Source of the DNA: Glaciecola sp. XM2
GTDB taxonomy: Bacteria > Pseudomonadota > Gammaproteobacteria > Enterobacterales > Alteromonadaceae
Assembly (NCBI RefSeq): GCF_018595715.1
Contig: NZ_JAHEOJ010000020.1
Span: 1-64,000 of the forward strand
Reading direction: 5' to 3'
DNA length: 64,000 bases
The stretch's first letter is position 1, and every line of letters starts with the position of its first letter. The notes under the pieces are model-generated. The model was not told where the DNA came from, ran no database searches, and worked only from the letters and a program-made list of their open reading frames with translations. Made by a program: the position numbers and the translations under genes. Below, in pieces: positions 33,807-42,479 of this stretch.

Positions 33807-35504
33807 TTACCCTTTATTCACTGGCGTGTGGCTCATAGTGAAGGTATTGGCAATACGGCCTTGTGGTGTGTCGACTGTATCAACAAAGTGCCACTTCGCT
33901 TCAATTTGAGATGCCAGTATCGTTAAGGTCAAAAAGCCTCTTTGGTGCAAATTACAATATTGCACATCTTCAATCACAACCGACAAATCATCCGCCATCT
34001 GCTTAGCCTGCTCTGTACTTAACGACAAATAGCTCTCCATTCCGGGAGAAGAAACCCCAGGCGTAGCATATTCATAACCTACGGCTTTTCCGTCGCTGTC
34101 GACCAATTGGTTGCACCACGCATTGTGAGTATCGCCGGCAATTACGGCCAAGCGTTTATTGTGAGAAGTTAACATGGCGTAAAGTTTTTCGCGCTCTGCC
34201 GGATAACCATCCCATGCGTCCAGATTGTAAGCCATCACCTGTTGGATACGAGCTTTTTCTTGCTCGCTAATCGGTAAACCTTGGTCAGCACGTCGTTTGA
34301 TTGTCGCTAATGCATGGATAATCTGGGCCGCCTTGGTTCTGTCTTGATTAGCTAGCACCTCTGCTGGAAACGTCATTTTGCCCATCAATACTTGTTGACC
34401 TAGTATTTGCCAAACCGCGCTAGATGCCTGAACTTTTTGGCTTAGCCAATCAAACTGATGCTGGCCGAGCAAGGTTCGTTGCTCAGATTGTAAGTCTTGC
34501 ATGAACGACTGGGTATCCATCTTGCCTTCTTGGTCCATGTAGTCTGCATAGGCAAGCTGCTTATCTCGGCCAATCAGGCGCGTATCTAACATGTGCAGGC
34601 TTAGCAAATTTCCAAAATCAAAGCTGCGATAAATCTGTGCCGATGTTTCACCAAATGGGGGACGAATGGGCAGCCATTCGTAGTAGGCTTGCACCGCACT
34701 GGCACGGCGCGCAAAAAAGTCGCCTTCTCCTTCGTTATGATTTTGCGCGCCTTCTTTGTAGGTATCGTTGGTAATTTCATGATCGTCCCACACTGCAATA
34801 AATGGCGCGCTAGCATGAATGGCTTGCAGACCTTCATCGGTTCTATATAGCGCGTAACGATGACGATAGTCAGCAAGACTAATCACTTCGGTGAGATTGT
34901 TTTTATCGGGTGAGCGCCCGATTTGCTCGGCTTTTTCGGTTGCGTAGCCGTCGGCCGCATATTCATAGATGTAATCCCCTAGGTGCACGACCACGTCAAT
35001 GTCTTGCATTTGTGCCGCAAGGGAATAGGGCGTGAAGTAACCTGCTGGATAGTTAGAGCAAGAAAAAACCGCTAGTTTTACCGCTTGCACATTGCCAACC
35101 GGAAGGGTTTTCGTTTTTCCTACTGTGCTTATGTTGTTTTTACCTAAAAACCGGTAATAGTATGTTGTGTTCGGTTCTAGGTCTTGCACGTCTATTTTTA
35201 TGGTAAAGTCGCGCGCTCTTGAAGTTGATGCGCTTCCTGTCCGGATCATATTGTTAAATTCACGGTCACTAGCAACTTCCCAATTTACATCCAGCGTGTT
35301 TGTTGAAGCTTGTCCTGCTGGCACTGCTCTTGACCAAATGATCACAGAGCTGTTGCTCGGATCGCCAGAGGCAACGCCATGGGTAAAACTCACCTCAGAT
35401 GGATGAACCATGGTGCGACATCCACTCACCGCGCTAGAAACCACAACGCTTCCAGCTAATACACTGGTTAATTTCAAGAACTCTCGACGGTTTAACGCTT
35501 TCAT
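33807..35504 (-). CDS. phoD: Alkaline phosphatase D (PhoD), Tat-exported
   Basis: A 565-residue PhoD-family phosphatase/phosphodiesterase that releases phosphate outside the cytoplasm. The N-terminus has a twin-arginine signal (NRREFLKL) followed by a hydrophobic stretch ending SGC, which might also be lipidated. The PhoD_N beta-sandwich (HGVASGDPSNSSVIIWSRA, NTTYYYRF) covers about residues 38-145. The metallophosphatase domain has HLGDYIYEY, VWDDHEITND, SSAVWQILGQQ and VIAGDTHNAW with the expected metal ligands. A Pho-box-like repeat lies upstream and AAGGGA precedes the ATG. Confidence 0.95.
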   Translation of the reverse strand: MKALNRREFLKLTSVLAGSVVVSSAVSGCRTMVHPSEVSFTHGVASGDPSNSSVIIWSRAVPAGQASTNTLDVNWEVASDREFNNMIRTGSASTSRARDFTIKIDVQDLEPNTTYYYRFLGKNNISTVGKTKTLPVGNVQAVKLAVFSCSNYPAGYFTPYSLAAQMQDIDVVVHLGDYIYEYAADGYATEKAEQIGRSPDKNNLTEVISLADYRHRYALYRTDEGLQAIHASAPFIAVWDDHEITNDTYKEGAQNHNEGEGDFFARRASAVQAYYEWLPIRPPFGETSAQIYRSFDFGNLLSLHMLDTRLIGRDKQLAYADYMDQEGKMDTQSFMQDLQSEQRTLLGQHQFDWLSQKVQASSAVWQILGQQVLMGKMTFPAEVLANQDRTKAAQIIHALATIKRRADQGLPISEQEKARIQQVMAYNLDAWDGYPAEREKLYAMLTSHNKRLAVIAGDTHNAWCNQLVDSDGKAVGYEYATPGVSSPGMESYLSLSTEQAKQMADDLSVVIEDVQYCNLHQRGFLTLTILASQIEAKWHFVDTVDTPQGRIANTFTMSHTPVNKG

Positions 35505-35868
35505 CTTTTACTTCCCTTTTAATGTTTACTTGGTAAAGCGTAATCAAGAAATATGACGACTTAATAACAGGGCTGCATATTGCCTAAGTTTTTTGAAACA
35601 AAGGCGAGCAAACGCAGTGATCGATGTTTAAGGAATGTCAGCGAAGTAGAACGTGATATGGAAAATGGTTTTCTTAGCTTGCTGGTAGATAGTGAACATA
35701 GCCAGCCCAAATTATAGGGTGTAATAGTCAGTCATCGCATCGATGTCTTATCCGCCGAGTGATTAGTGAGGGGCGTTTGAACATGCCATATCCATGCTGG
35801 GGAATTAGCCTAAGATATCGTGCAAAGCAGCCGATACATTGAGTTCAATGGTTTTTTGGGAAGGTTTC
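35505..35868. other. phoD-cupredoxin divergent intergenic region
   Basis: A 364-base gap between divergent genes. It contains the Pho-box-like repeat near phoD. At the other end is a GGGAAGG ribosome site (35858-35864) for the cupredoxin-like gene. In between I see no ORF with coding character and no clear hairpin. Confidence 0.6.
35553..35570 (-). promoter_or_regulatory. Pho-box-like direct repeat upstream of phoD
   Basis: Read on the minus strand: CTGTTAT-N4-TCGTCAT, two copies of the PhoB heptamer CTGTCAT at the canonical 11-base period, matching 6 of 7 and 5 of 7 positions. It lies 49 bases upstream of the phoD ATG, a fitting place for a PhoB-activated promoter. Confidence 0.55.
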
Positions 35869-36531
35869 ATGCGCTTGATGTTATCAATGGTGTTTGCAGG
35901 GTTGTGTTTAACGGCGCAGGCGGCCTTAGCCGACAATAAAATTACGGTGAACGTCTTATCAAATCAAGGTCTGACCTTAGCAGATGTGGTGGTATCCATC
36001 AAAGCTGACCCTAACAATCCTGTTCAACCCAAAGCAAGCCAAGCGCAAAGCGCTATAATGAAGCAAATTGATCAGCAATTTGTGCCACATATTCTCGTCG
36101 TTCAACAAGGTGCAACCGTTAGTTTTCCGAACACCGACACGGTGAAGCATCACGTATATTCTTTTTCGCCAGCAAAAACGTTTGAAATATCGCTTCAGGA
36201 ACAACTTGACGAGCATCCTATTCAATTTGGAGAGTCGGGTATTGTTGAGCTTGGCTGCAACATTCACGATTGGATGCTAGGCTATATTTATGTATCAGAG
36301 GGCGACTTATCAGGTAAAACCAATAAAGCAGGTGCTTTTCAAGTTTCGCTGCCTGATGGAAATTACACGGTCGATATCTGGCATCCTCGTTTTGACAAAC
36401 CAGAGATAACTAAGCAACACACATTCACCGTTAGCGCTTCGGCACAAACATTTACCCTACAGCTAAGCACTGATTTGTTAGAAAGCTTCTCTGAGTTTGA
36501 TGAAATTGAAGGGCTAGATGTCTATGAGTAG
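35869..36531 (+). CDS. Periplasmic cupredoxin-like protein
   Basis: A 220-residue exported protein often labelled methylamine utilization protein. The start at ATG 35869 has GGGAAGG 5 bases upstream; the signal peptide ends near AQAALA. The mature N-terminal half is a cupredoxin fold with type 1 copper ligand pattern: His in TVKHHVYSF, then Cys, His and Met in ELGCNIHDWMLGYI. A C-terminal beta-sandwich of the carboxypeptidase-regulatory type (NKAGAFQVSLPDGNYTVDIW) follows. No methylamine genes are nearby. Its last 14 bases overlap the GGDEF/EAL gene, so it is the first gene of a coupled operon. Confidence 0.85.
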   Translation: MRLMLSMVFAGLCLTAQAALADNKITVNVLSNQGLTLADVVVSIKADPNNPVQPKASQAQSAIMKQIDQQFVPHILVVQQGATVSFPNTDTVKHHVYSFSPAKTFEISLQEQLDEHPIQFGESGIVELGCNIHDWMLGYIYVSEGDLSGKTNKAGAFQVSLPDGNYTVDIWHPRFDKPEITKQHTFTVSASAQTFTLQLSTDLLESFSEFDEIEGLDVYE

Positions 36532-38878
36532 TCCCAACAAATTTATTGTTTCGCTGCAAACAAAGCTGCTTGCCAGCTTTTTTGCCATTGTGGTGCTGGT
36601 AATTCTAGTAACGCTGTATTTTGTGCAAACAGCAGCTTTTGCTCATTCACAAAAACTCTTGAGTAACAATACCAAAATCAGTACCACCTTGATCAGCGAG
36701 CACTTTAAAGACACCGCAAATGTATTGTTTAAAGCGGCCTCTAACCTATCATCTGATTTTAGCATCAAAAAACTAATTCTCGATTCTCAAGATGACGTCG
36801 AATCACTCAACGTTGCAATGAGAAACTTCACGACACGCTTCAACGCCAGTGAGTTCGCTGTTGTTGCAGGGGACGGCGCAATTATCACTACCTCACCTGA
36901 CTTTCTAATGGCGCCTTTAACCGACATTAGTCGTTTGGCAACAGAAGATATCACCTGGTATATCAACGCCGATTCGGTATTTTTAGCCAAGGCAGTGCCG
37001 GTCAGAAATACACCAAGATCACGTGATGTGATGGCATGGCTATTGTTTGCAAAGCCGGCGCAGCAACTTTTTAATGAAGAGTTGTCGCAACTGACCCAGC
37101 TTGACGTGAGCTTAATGAAAGACGCGAAAACCATGATCGCATCTACTTATGAAAAAGCAGTTGTCAGTGAGTTTATGCTTAATCCCATGCAACAGCTCGA
37201 TACCATTCAAGACATGCATGTGCCATCGGGTCACTATTTGTATATGCTAACCCCCATAGGTAATGCCAATGGTGCAACGGTGTCACTGATGCTCTCAACC
37301 GTTGAGGAAGAGGCCTATTTGTCTTACCGAAGCTTGGTGAGCCAATTGATTGGTTTACTTGTGGTGATTTCGATCGCGGTATTGCTCATGGCCACGCTAA
37401 TAGCCCGTAATATTTCAAAACCCATACTCGCGCTGATTGAAGTCACCGATGCAATTGGTAAAGGCGATACGGTGAACGATTTTCCGCGCAGCGACACCAA
37501 AGAAGTGAATACCCTTGCCAAAGCTGTATCACAGATGCACAGCGGCTTATTGCAGCGCGAATCAGAAATCAACCGACTGGCCTTTTTTGACGACTTAAGT
37601 GGCCTACCGAACCGCGTCAAGTTCATCCAATATTTGGATGAACAACTGGTATTAAATGAAACCGCCACGCTGAGCTTAATTCTTGTTGATATTGAACGCT
37701 TTAAAGAGGTCAACGACTCTATCGGCCACGCAGCAGGCGATACACTACTTGCCTTAGTCGCACAAAGGTTGACTCAGCGTTATCATGACGATGTATTTAT
37801 CGCGCGCATGGGTAGCAATGAATTTGCGCTATTAAGCTTAAAAGGCATGATGCTTAAAGCGCTAATGGAAGATGTAAAACAGTGCTTTCAACCCATATTT
37901 ATGGTCAATGAGGTAGCCTTGAGCATCGACGTGAGCATGGGCGGTACTCTATTAGAAGCGGATGCTAAGGGTAAGTACAAAGCCGCAGATCTTTTACTAG
38001 AAGCGGATATTGCCCTGCAGGCTTGTAAAGAAAGTCATCACGCCTATTTAGAATACTCAGATGCGCTCAATAGCTTCTCTGTTGAGCGTCTGCAAACCAT
38101 GTCTGAACTAAAAGACATTGTAAGCTCACAACAGCTTTCGTTGTATTATCAGCCTAAGCTTTGCCTGGTGACTAACACCATTGAGAACGTAGAGTGTTTG
38201 GCACGTTGGATCCATCCAGAAAAAGGCTTTATTCCCCCCGATGAATTCATTCCGTTAGCGGAACAGTCTGGGGCCATCAAACAAATCACCATGTGGGCAA
38301 TTGAAACTGCCATTGCACAACATGCAAAATGGCGTGAGCAAGGTATTGAGGTGGCCATGGCAGTGAATATTTCGGCTATTGATCTGGTGCATAATGACTT
38401 TGCTCGTAAGGTTGTTAACATTTTGAGCCAATATCAGGTGGCCCCGCAAAAATTAATATTGGAAGTGACTGAAAGTGCCATCATGAGCGAGCCCGAGGTG
38501 GCATTGCAGTCACTCAACTTGCTTTCTCAAATAGGCATAGTGGTGTCTATTGACGATTTTGGTACCGGCTTCTCGTCAATGGCGCAGCTTAAAAAACTAC
38601 CGGTGAACGAGCTTAAGATTGATAAAGCCTTTGTACTAGAGCTTGCCACTAACCGAGAAGACCAGGTCATGGTCAAAACCTTAATCGATTTGGCGCAAAA
38701 TTTAGGCTTAAAAACCGTTGCCGAAGGTGTGGAAGACGAACAATCCCTAGCCCTTTTAAAAAGCATGGGATGCACATATGCGCAAGGCTATTTTATAAGC
38801 CGTCCAATGCCGGTTCAAGAAGCGAACAAATGGCTTGTTAACGCGTGTACCACCAATGTAAGCCGAGCCAATGCCTAA
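36518..38878 (+). CDS. Membrane GGDEF/EAL protein with degenerate GGDEF
   Basis: A 786-residue cyclic di-GMP enzyme. Membrane helices at about residues 13-35 and 275-297 bound a periplasmic sensor region of about 240 residues. A HAMP segment (297-350) leads to a GGDEF domain (about 360-510) in which the signature reads GSNEF. This probably has no cyclase activity. The EAL domain (about 530-775) keeps ECLARW, EVTES, IDDFGTG, KIDKAF, AEGVED and AQGYF, so it should be an active phosphodiesterase. It overlaps the cupredoxin gene by 14 bases and the beta-barrel gene by 8 bases, suggesting the periplasmic domain senses a state set by those partners. Confidence 0.92.
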   Translation: MSMSSPNKFIVSLQTKLLASFFAIVVLVILVTLYFVQTAAFAHSQKLLSNNTKISTTLISEHFKDTANVLFKAASNLSSDFSIKKLILDSQDDVESLNVAMRNFTTRFNASEFAVVAGDGAIITTSPDFLMAPLTDISRLATEDITWYINADSVFLAKAVPVRNTPRSRDVMAWLLFAKPAQQLFNEELSQLTQLDVSLMKDAKTMIASTYEKAVVSEFMLNPMQQLDTIQDMHVPSGHYLYMLTPIGNANGATVSLMLSTVEEEAYLSYRSLVSQLIGLLVVISIAVLLMATLIARNISKPILALIEVTDAIGKGDTVNDFPRSDTKEVNTLAKAVSQMHSGLLQRESEINRLAFFDDLSGLPNRVKFIQYLDEQLVLNETATLSLILVDIERFKEVNDSIGHAAGDTLLALVAQRLTQRYHDDVFIARMGSNEFALLSLKGMMLKALMEDVKQCFQPIFMVNEVALSIDVSMGGTLLEADAKGKYKAADLLLEADIALQACKESHHAYLEYSDALNSFSVERLQTMSELKDIVSSQQLSLYYQPKLCLVTNTIENVECLARWIHPEKGFIPPDEFIPLAEQSGAIKQITMWAIETAIAQHAKWREQGIEVAMAVNISAIDLVHNDFARKVVNILSQYQVAPQKLILEVTESAIMSEPEVALQSLNLLSQIGIVVSIDDFGTGFSSMAQLKKLPVNELKIDKAFVLELATNREDQVMVKTLIDLAQNLGLKTVAEGVEDEQSLALLKSMGCTYAQGYFISRPMPVQEANKWLVNACTTNVSRANA

Positions 38879-40094
38879 GACGGTGCAGCAAATATTCAGC
38901 ATGCTGATACTTGTCAGCATCAGTTGCCAAGTTTACTCGCAAAACCTGAGTGGCCGCATTGAAGGCGCTTTAATTAATGCTGATACAAACGCAAGCTACC
39001 AAGAAAAAGGTGTGGGGGTTTTGCGTGCTGAGCAAAGCGGTTTTGCGATTCAGCAGGCGTTTTTGCACGGCAATTTTCGTATAAATAAAGACTGGACGTT
39101 TGACGCCGTTGCCAACCTTTATATCGATGGTGAACAAAACCTAGGCCTGACCCAAGCTTCCTTTATTTATAAGCCACTAAGCCCTGATAAAGTAAAATGG
39201 AAAGCCAAGTTGGGGTTTTTCTATCCCAGCCTTTCCCTTGAAAATACGGCACAGGGCTGGTTGTCACCCTATACCTATACACAATCGGCCATCAATAGCT
39301 GGATAGGCGAGGAGCTTCGAGTTTTAGGCGCGCAGGTCAGTCTGTATTCAGGCGGTCGTAAACGCAATAGTCCTTGGAGTTGGGAAATTAACTCAGGCTT
39401 ATACAAGGGCAATGATACAACCGGCACATTATTAACGTGGCGAGGTTTTGCAACCCACGATCGCCAAAGTCTCAATAACGACATTATTCAATTTGCCCCC
39501 ATCCCAAGCGTTGAAACCTTCGTTGAAGGCATTCCCACGCCAACGTATACCAAGCCCTTTATTGAGGTTGACGGCAAATGGGGGGGCTATGTGGGGGCGC
39601 ATTTACGCTATTTCAGAAAGCGCGAAGTGCGCTATTATTACTATGACAACTTTGCCGACCCCACCGTTGTCAACCAAGAAAGACTTTATGCTTGGCACAC
39701 AAAATTTCACAGTTTAAGTTACATTCATGAGCTTAATCGCAATTGGCGTTTTTTGGCACATTGGTTATATGGCTCGACAGAGATGGGTGAGCGGGGCGTT
39801 TATGCCGATTTTGATTCTATATTTGGTCTGGTGAGTTATAGTCAAAACAAGCATCGCGTGTCTTTGCGGTTAGAGCATTTTGATGTGCAAGAGGATGATC
39901 TCAAACCACAAGACCCAAACGACAGCGATGGCCAAGCTATTACCATCGCTTGGCGGTATCAAATCACGCCGATGGTAGAGCTGGGGATGGAATGGCACCA
40001 AAATGACAACTTTGTCGCCAATCGCATTTTAGTAGGCGAACAAGCCCGTTTAAAACAAACCCAAGCCCTCGCGGTGATGGCGCTGAATTTTTAG
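38871..40094 (+). CDS. Putative outer-membrane beta-barrel protein
   Basis: A 407-residue protein with a signal peptide (residues about 1-23, ending VYSQ). The rest has alternating amphipathic strands rich in Trp, Tyr and Gly and ends in a terminal Phe (MALNF), all typical of an outer-membrane barrel inserted by BAM. It resembles carbohydrate- or phosphate-selective porin-like proteins in general pattern only. It is the third gene of the coupled cupredoxin / GGDEF-EAL operon, overlapping the phosphodiesterase gene by 8 bases. The role in that unit is unknown; uptake of a ligand sensed by the system is one idea. Confidence 0.8.
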   Translation: MPKTVQQIFSMLILVSISCQVYSQNLSGRIEGALINADTNASYQEKGVGVLRAEQSGFAIQQAFLHGNFRINKDWTFDAVANLYIDGEQNLGLTQASFIYKPLSPDKVKWKAKLGFFYPSLSLENTAQGWLSPYTYTQSAINSWIGEELRVLGAQVSLYSGGRKRNSPWSWEINSGLYKGNDTTGTLLTWRGFATHDRQSLNNDIIQFAPIPSVETFVEGIPTPTYTKPFIEVDGKWGGYVGAHLRYFRKREVRYYYYDNFADPTVVNQERLYAWHTKFHSLSYIHELNRNWRFLAHWLYGSTEMGERGVYADFDSIFGLVSYSQNKHRVSLRLEHFDVQEDDLKPQDPNDSDGQAITIAWRYQITPMVELGMEWHQNDNFVANRILVGEQARLKQTQALAVMALNF

Positions 40095-40337
40095 AGCATA
40101 ACCACTGTCTGACAAAAGACACTTAAAAGCCCACCCAACCAGTTGTGCAACACATCCCCCACGTCACTTTTGCGCAGGCAAGGATTTCCCCAACGCCATG
40201 GTAAGCTGTTGAATGCTAACTTTTATGACCAGTATATATTTGCAGACGGAAGATTTATGCGCAGCGGATGGTTGAGCTAAGTGGAACTCATTGTCTTATG
40301 GAGGATTCTCTAACTTAGGTTAATACCAGCACTACCA

Positions 40338-41576
40338 TCACTCATCCACAATACAGTTGCGTCCGCGAGCTTTTGCTTTGTATAAGAATTCATCGGCCGT
40401 GCTAAGCAGAGATTCTATCTTTCCTGTTCGTTTATGAGATATGCCAATACTTAAGGTGCAATGAACTTGCTGGTCTTTATACTTAAATGATTTTTCGCTT
40501 ATCGCTTCTCGAAAAGCATCTAATTTTTCCTTTGCTGCAGATGCTTCAATATTACTTAAAAACACACAAAACTCTTCGCCGCCAAAGCGAGATACTACAT
40601 CTTGTGCAAAGTGTTTTTGCATCATCCGTGCAGTCTCTTTTAGCACAACATCACCAAAGTCATGGCCATAGTTGTCATTGACCGTCTTAAAATAGTCTAG
40701 ATCAATTAGCGCTAGCGACACGCTTTGGGGTTTGCTGTGCATGATTTTTTCAACTTGTGCGAAAAAGTGTCTTCGGTTAGGTAACTTTGTTAAATAGTCG
40801 GTATTCGCGGTCTTCTTAATAACCTCTATTTGTTCTACATATTCGACGTTTTGCAAGATGCGACAGAAGAACTCTTCATGGCAGTAGGGGCGTCTTAAGT
40901 AATCGTTGGCGCCGCTTTTGATAAAGTTGGCAAGCAATGCAGCATCCCCTTTCTCACTTGTCCCGATAACGCTTAAGCTTTCTTTTGTGTGTGTTTTTCT
41001 CACCTTAGAAACGAGATCTACTCCGGTCATATCGGGCAGTTTCTGGTCTGTGATAATTAGCTTAATATGAGGATTTTGGTTAAGCATCTCTAACGCTTTT
41101 TCACCATTCGCCGCCTGATAACTGATAAAGTTATGCCGATTTAGCAACGCATAAATGTCGTTGCGACTGCGGGTATTGCCTCCCACTACCAATACACCGA
41201 CGTCTCGGTTTTTTTCGAGCCTCGTTAGAAGGCGTGATAGATACTCGTATATCTGCGAGTTACTTTTGGGAATGTAGTCAACTACGGCCTTGCTAAGTAT
41301 GCGTTCACGCACGTCTTTGTCGGTTTGGCTGGTAATCACGATGACCGGTACGAAAGAGGCAATGGCAAAATCAATCGCCTCGCCATGAGGGGCGTCTGGC
41401 AAAGCGTAATCAACGACAGCACATAAAAAAGATTCGGGGGTAGAATTTTCAAAGATTATTTTGGCTTCGGTCAATGTGGTGGCCGTTACTACATCGAGAT
41501 TGGCCTTGCCAATAACACGTTTGAGCACGCGCAGGCTACTGCCATCGTGCTCCACCAATAAAATTTTGTATTTCAC
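40338..41576 (-). CDS. Double-receiver diguanylate cyclase response regulator
   Basis: A 412-residue cytosolic protein with PleD-like order: receiver 1 (about 1-120), receiver 2 (about 127-245), and GGDEF (about 255-410). Receiver 1 keeps Asp in VVDYALPD but its acidic pair reads EHD. Receiver 2 has Asp in ITDQKLPDMTG, but the usual acidic pair is replaced by GGN, so phosphorylation there is doubtful. The cyclase signature RFGGEEF is intact. The RxxD inhibitory site just before it is missing its Arg (FAQD), so product inhibition may be weak. No kinase gene adjoins it. Confidence 0.92.
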   Translation of the reverse strand: MKYKILLVEHDGSSLRVLKRVIGKANLDVVTATTLTEAKIIFENSTPESFLCAVVDYALPDAPHGEAIDFAIASFVPVIVITSQTDKDVRERILSKAVVDYIPKSNSQIYEYLSRLLTRLEKNRDVGVLVVGGNTRSRNDIYALLNRHNFISYQAANGEKALEMLNQNPHIKLIITDQKLPDMTGVDLVSKVRKTHTKESLSVIGTSEKGDAALLANFIKSGANDYLRRPYCHEEFFCRILQNVEYVEQIEVIKKTANTDYLTKLPNRRHFFAQVEKIMHSKPQSVSLALIDLDYFKTVNDNYGHDFGDVVLKETARMMQKHFAQDVVSRFGGEEFCVFLSNIEASAAKEKLDAFREAISEKSFKYKDQQVHCTLSIGISHKRTGKIESLLSTADEFLYKAKARGRNCIVDE

Positions 41577-41684
41577 TTGGGCTCCTACAACCTCATTACA
41601 TCAAAAATGTGTCTCACCACGTCTAAATATCGGCTGGCATATCCTAAAATTAATAGGCAATTTGTAGAAAATGACGAAAAGAGC

Positions 41685-41712
41685 TTGCAACCTATCTATA
41701 TTTTTTTATAAT
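41685..41712 (+). promoter_or_regulatory. Promoter of tRNA-Gly
   Basis: A -35 TTGCAA (41685-41690) and perfect -10 TATAAT (41707-41712) are spaced by 16 bases. A GC-rich discriminator (GCGCGTCC) follows, as in growth-rate-controlled stable RNA promoters. Confidence 0.85.
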
Positions 41713-41725
41713 GCGCGTCCAATTT

Positions 41726-41801
<76 letters not shown>

Positions 41802-42044
41802 TTTTTTACAGCATGTCAATTTGCTGTTTTGATACCTCTCATTTATCGTTAAATTCAACATGCCGTTGACAGCAATTACGTTGCACACACGTTAGTTTTG
41901 TTCGTATAAACATGACAAATTTTTGAAGAATTTGTTAAAGCGTACAAATGCGTCATTATTTTATTGACACTGCCGATATTCGAGGGTACAACGGCAAAAT
42001 AATCCAAGGCTTGTTGTTTGTGAATACAATTGGAGCAATGTGAC

Positions 42045-42425
42045 GTGTCTAGTTTAAGCAAAGAAACCCTATTAAAACGCTTGTTTAGCGATACTAAAAA
42101 TTATCCTTATGGATTTTCACGTTCTGGCGATTTCTCGATTTCAGAGAGTAAAGCGCTTAATGAATATGGTTGCTTAATTGCTGCTTTGGTAGATGGCAAA
42201 CTGGCACCATCTGATGAGGAAGATGAGCAATTTTTGTCCAGTGCATTAGGGCAGACTGAGCCCGCTAGCGTTGCCGAACGCGCTTGGCTGAAGTATCAAA
42301 AACGCATTAACCGACCTAAAGCCGGTAGCATTTATGGCACGAAAAAAGTCAGCTCTAGTTCCTCTTCAGACGATGAGGTGTTAATGGATGCTGATGATGA
42401 TATGGGTATTGAGCTCGACGATTAA
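42045..42425 (+). CDS. maoP: DUF413 protein MaoP
   Basis: A 126-residue protein of the DUF413/YifE family. In E. coli it is named MaoP, which acts with the maoS site to organise the Ori macrodomain. The family core runs from about residue 10 to 95 (YPYGFSRSGDFSISES, NEYGCLIAALVDGKL, ERAWLKYQKRIN). A Ser-rich and acidic low-complexity C-terminal tail ends in Asp-Asp. I start it at GTG 42045 because GGAG at 42032-42035 lies 9 bases upstream; an upstream in-frame TTG would overlap that element. Role in this organism is inferred from the family. Confidence 0.9.
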   Translation: MSSLSKETLLKRLFSDTKNYPYGFSRSGDFSISESKALNEYGCLIAALVDGKLAPSDEEDEQFLSSALGQTEPASVAERAWLKYQKRINRPKAGSIYGTKKVSSSSSSDDEVLMDADDDMGIELDD

Positions 42426-42430
42426 GCAAT

Positions 42431-42470
42431 AAGCTTCATTTCGCTCTTTTAGAGCGTGATGAGAAGCATG
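42431..42470. terminator. Possible bidirectional hairpin between maoP and the convergent AttH-like gene
   Basis: An inner perfect stem CGCTCT (42442-42447) / AGAGCG (42451-42456) is extended by an imperfect GCTTC/GAAGC outer stem. The T run is weak, so termination is only suggested by its place between convergent genes. Confidence 0.4.
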
Positions 42471-42479
42471 TTTTGAGAT

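Noticed and set aside
33631-33909. Plus-strand ORF of 92 codons between the VapBC pair and phoD
   Set aside because: No ribosome site and no domain, and its last third is antisense to the phoD 3' end.
37793-37840. Active GGDEF site in the membrane GGDEF/EAL protein
   Set aside because: The signature reads GSNEF, which loses the catalytic Gly-Asp pattern, so cyclase activity is not claimed.
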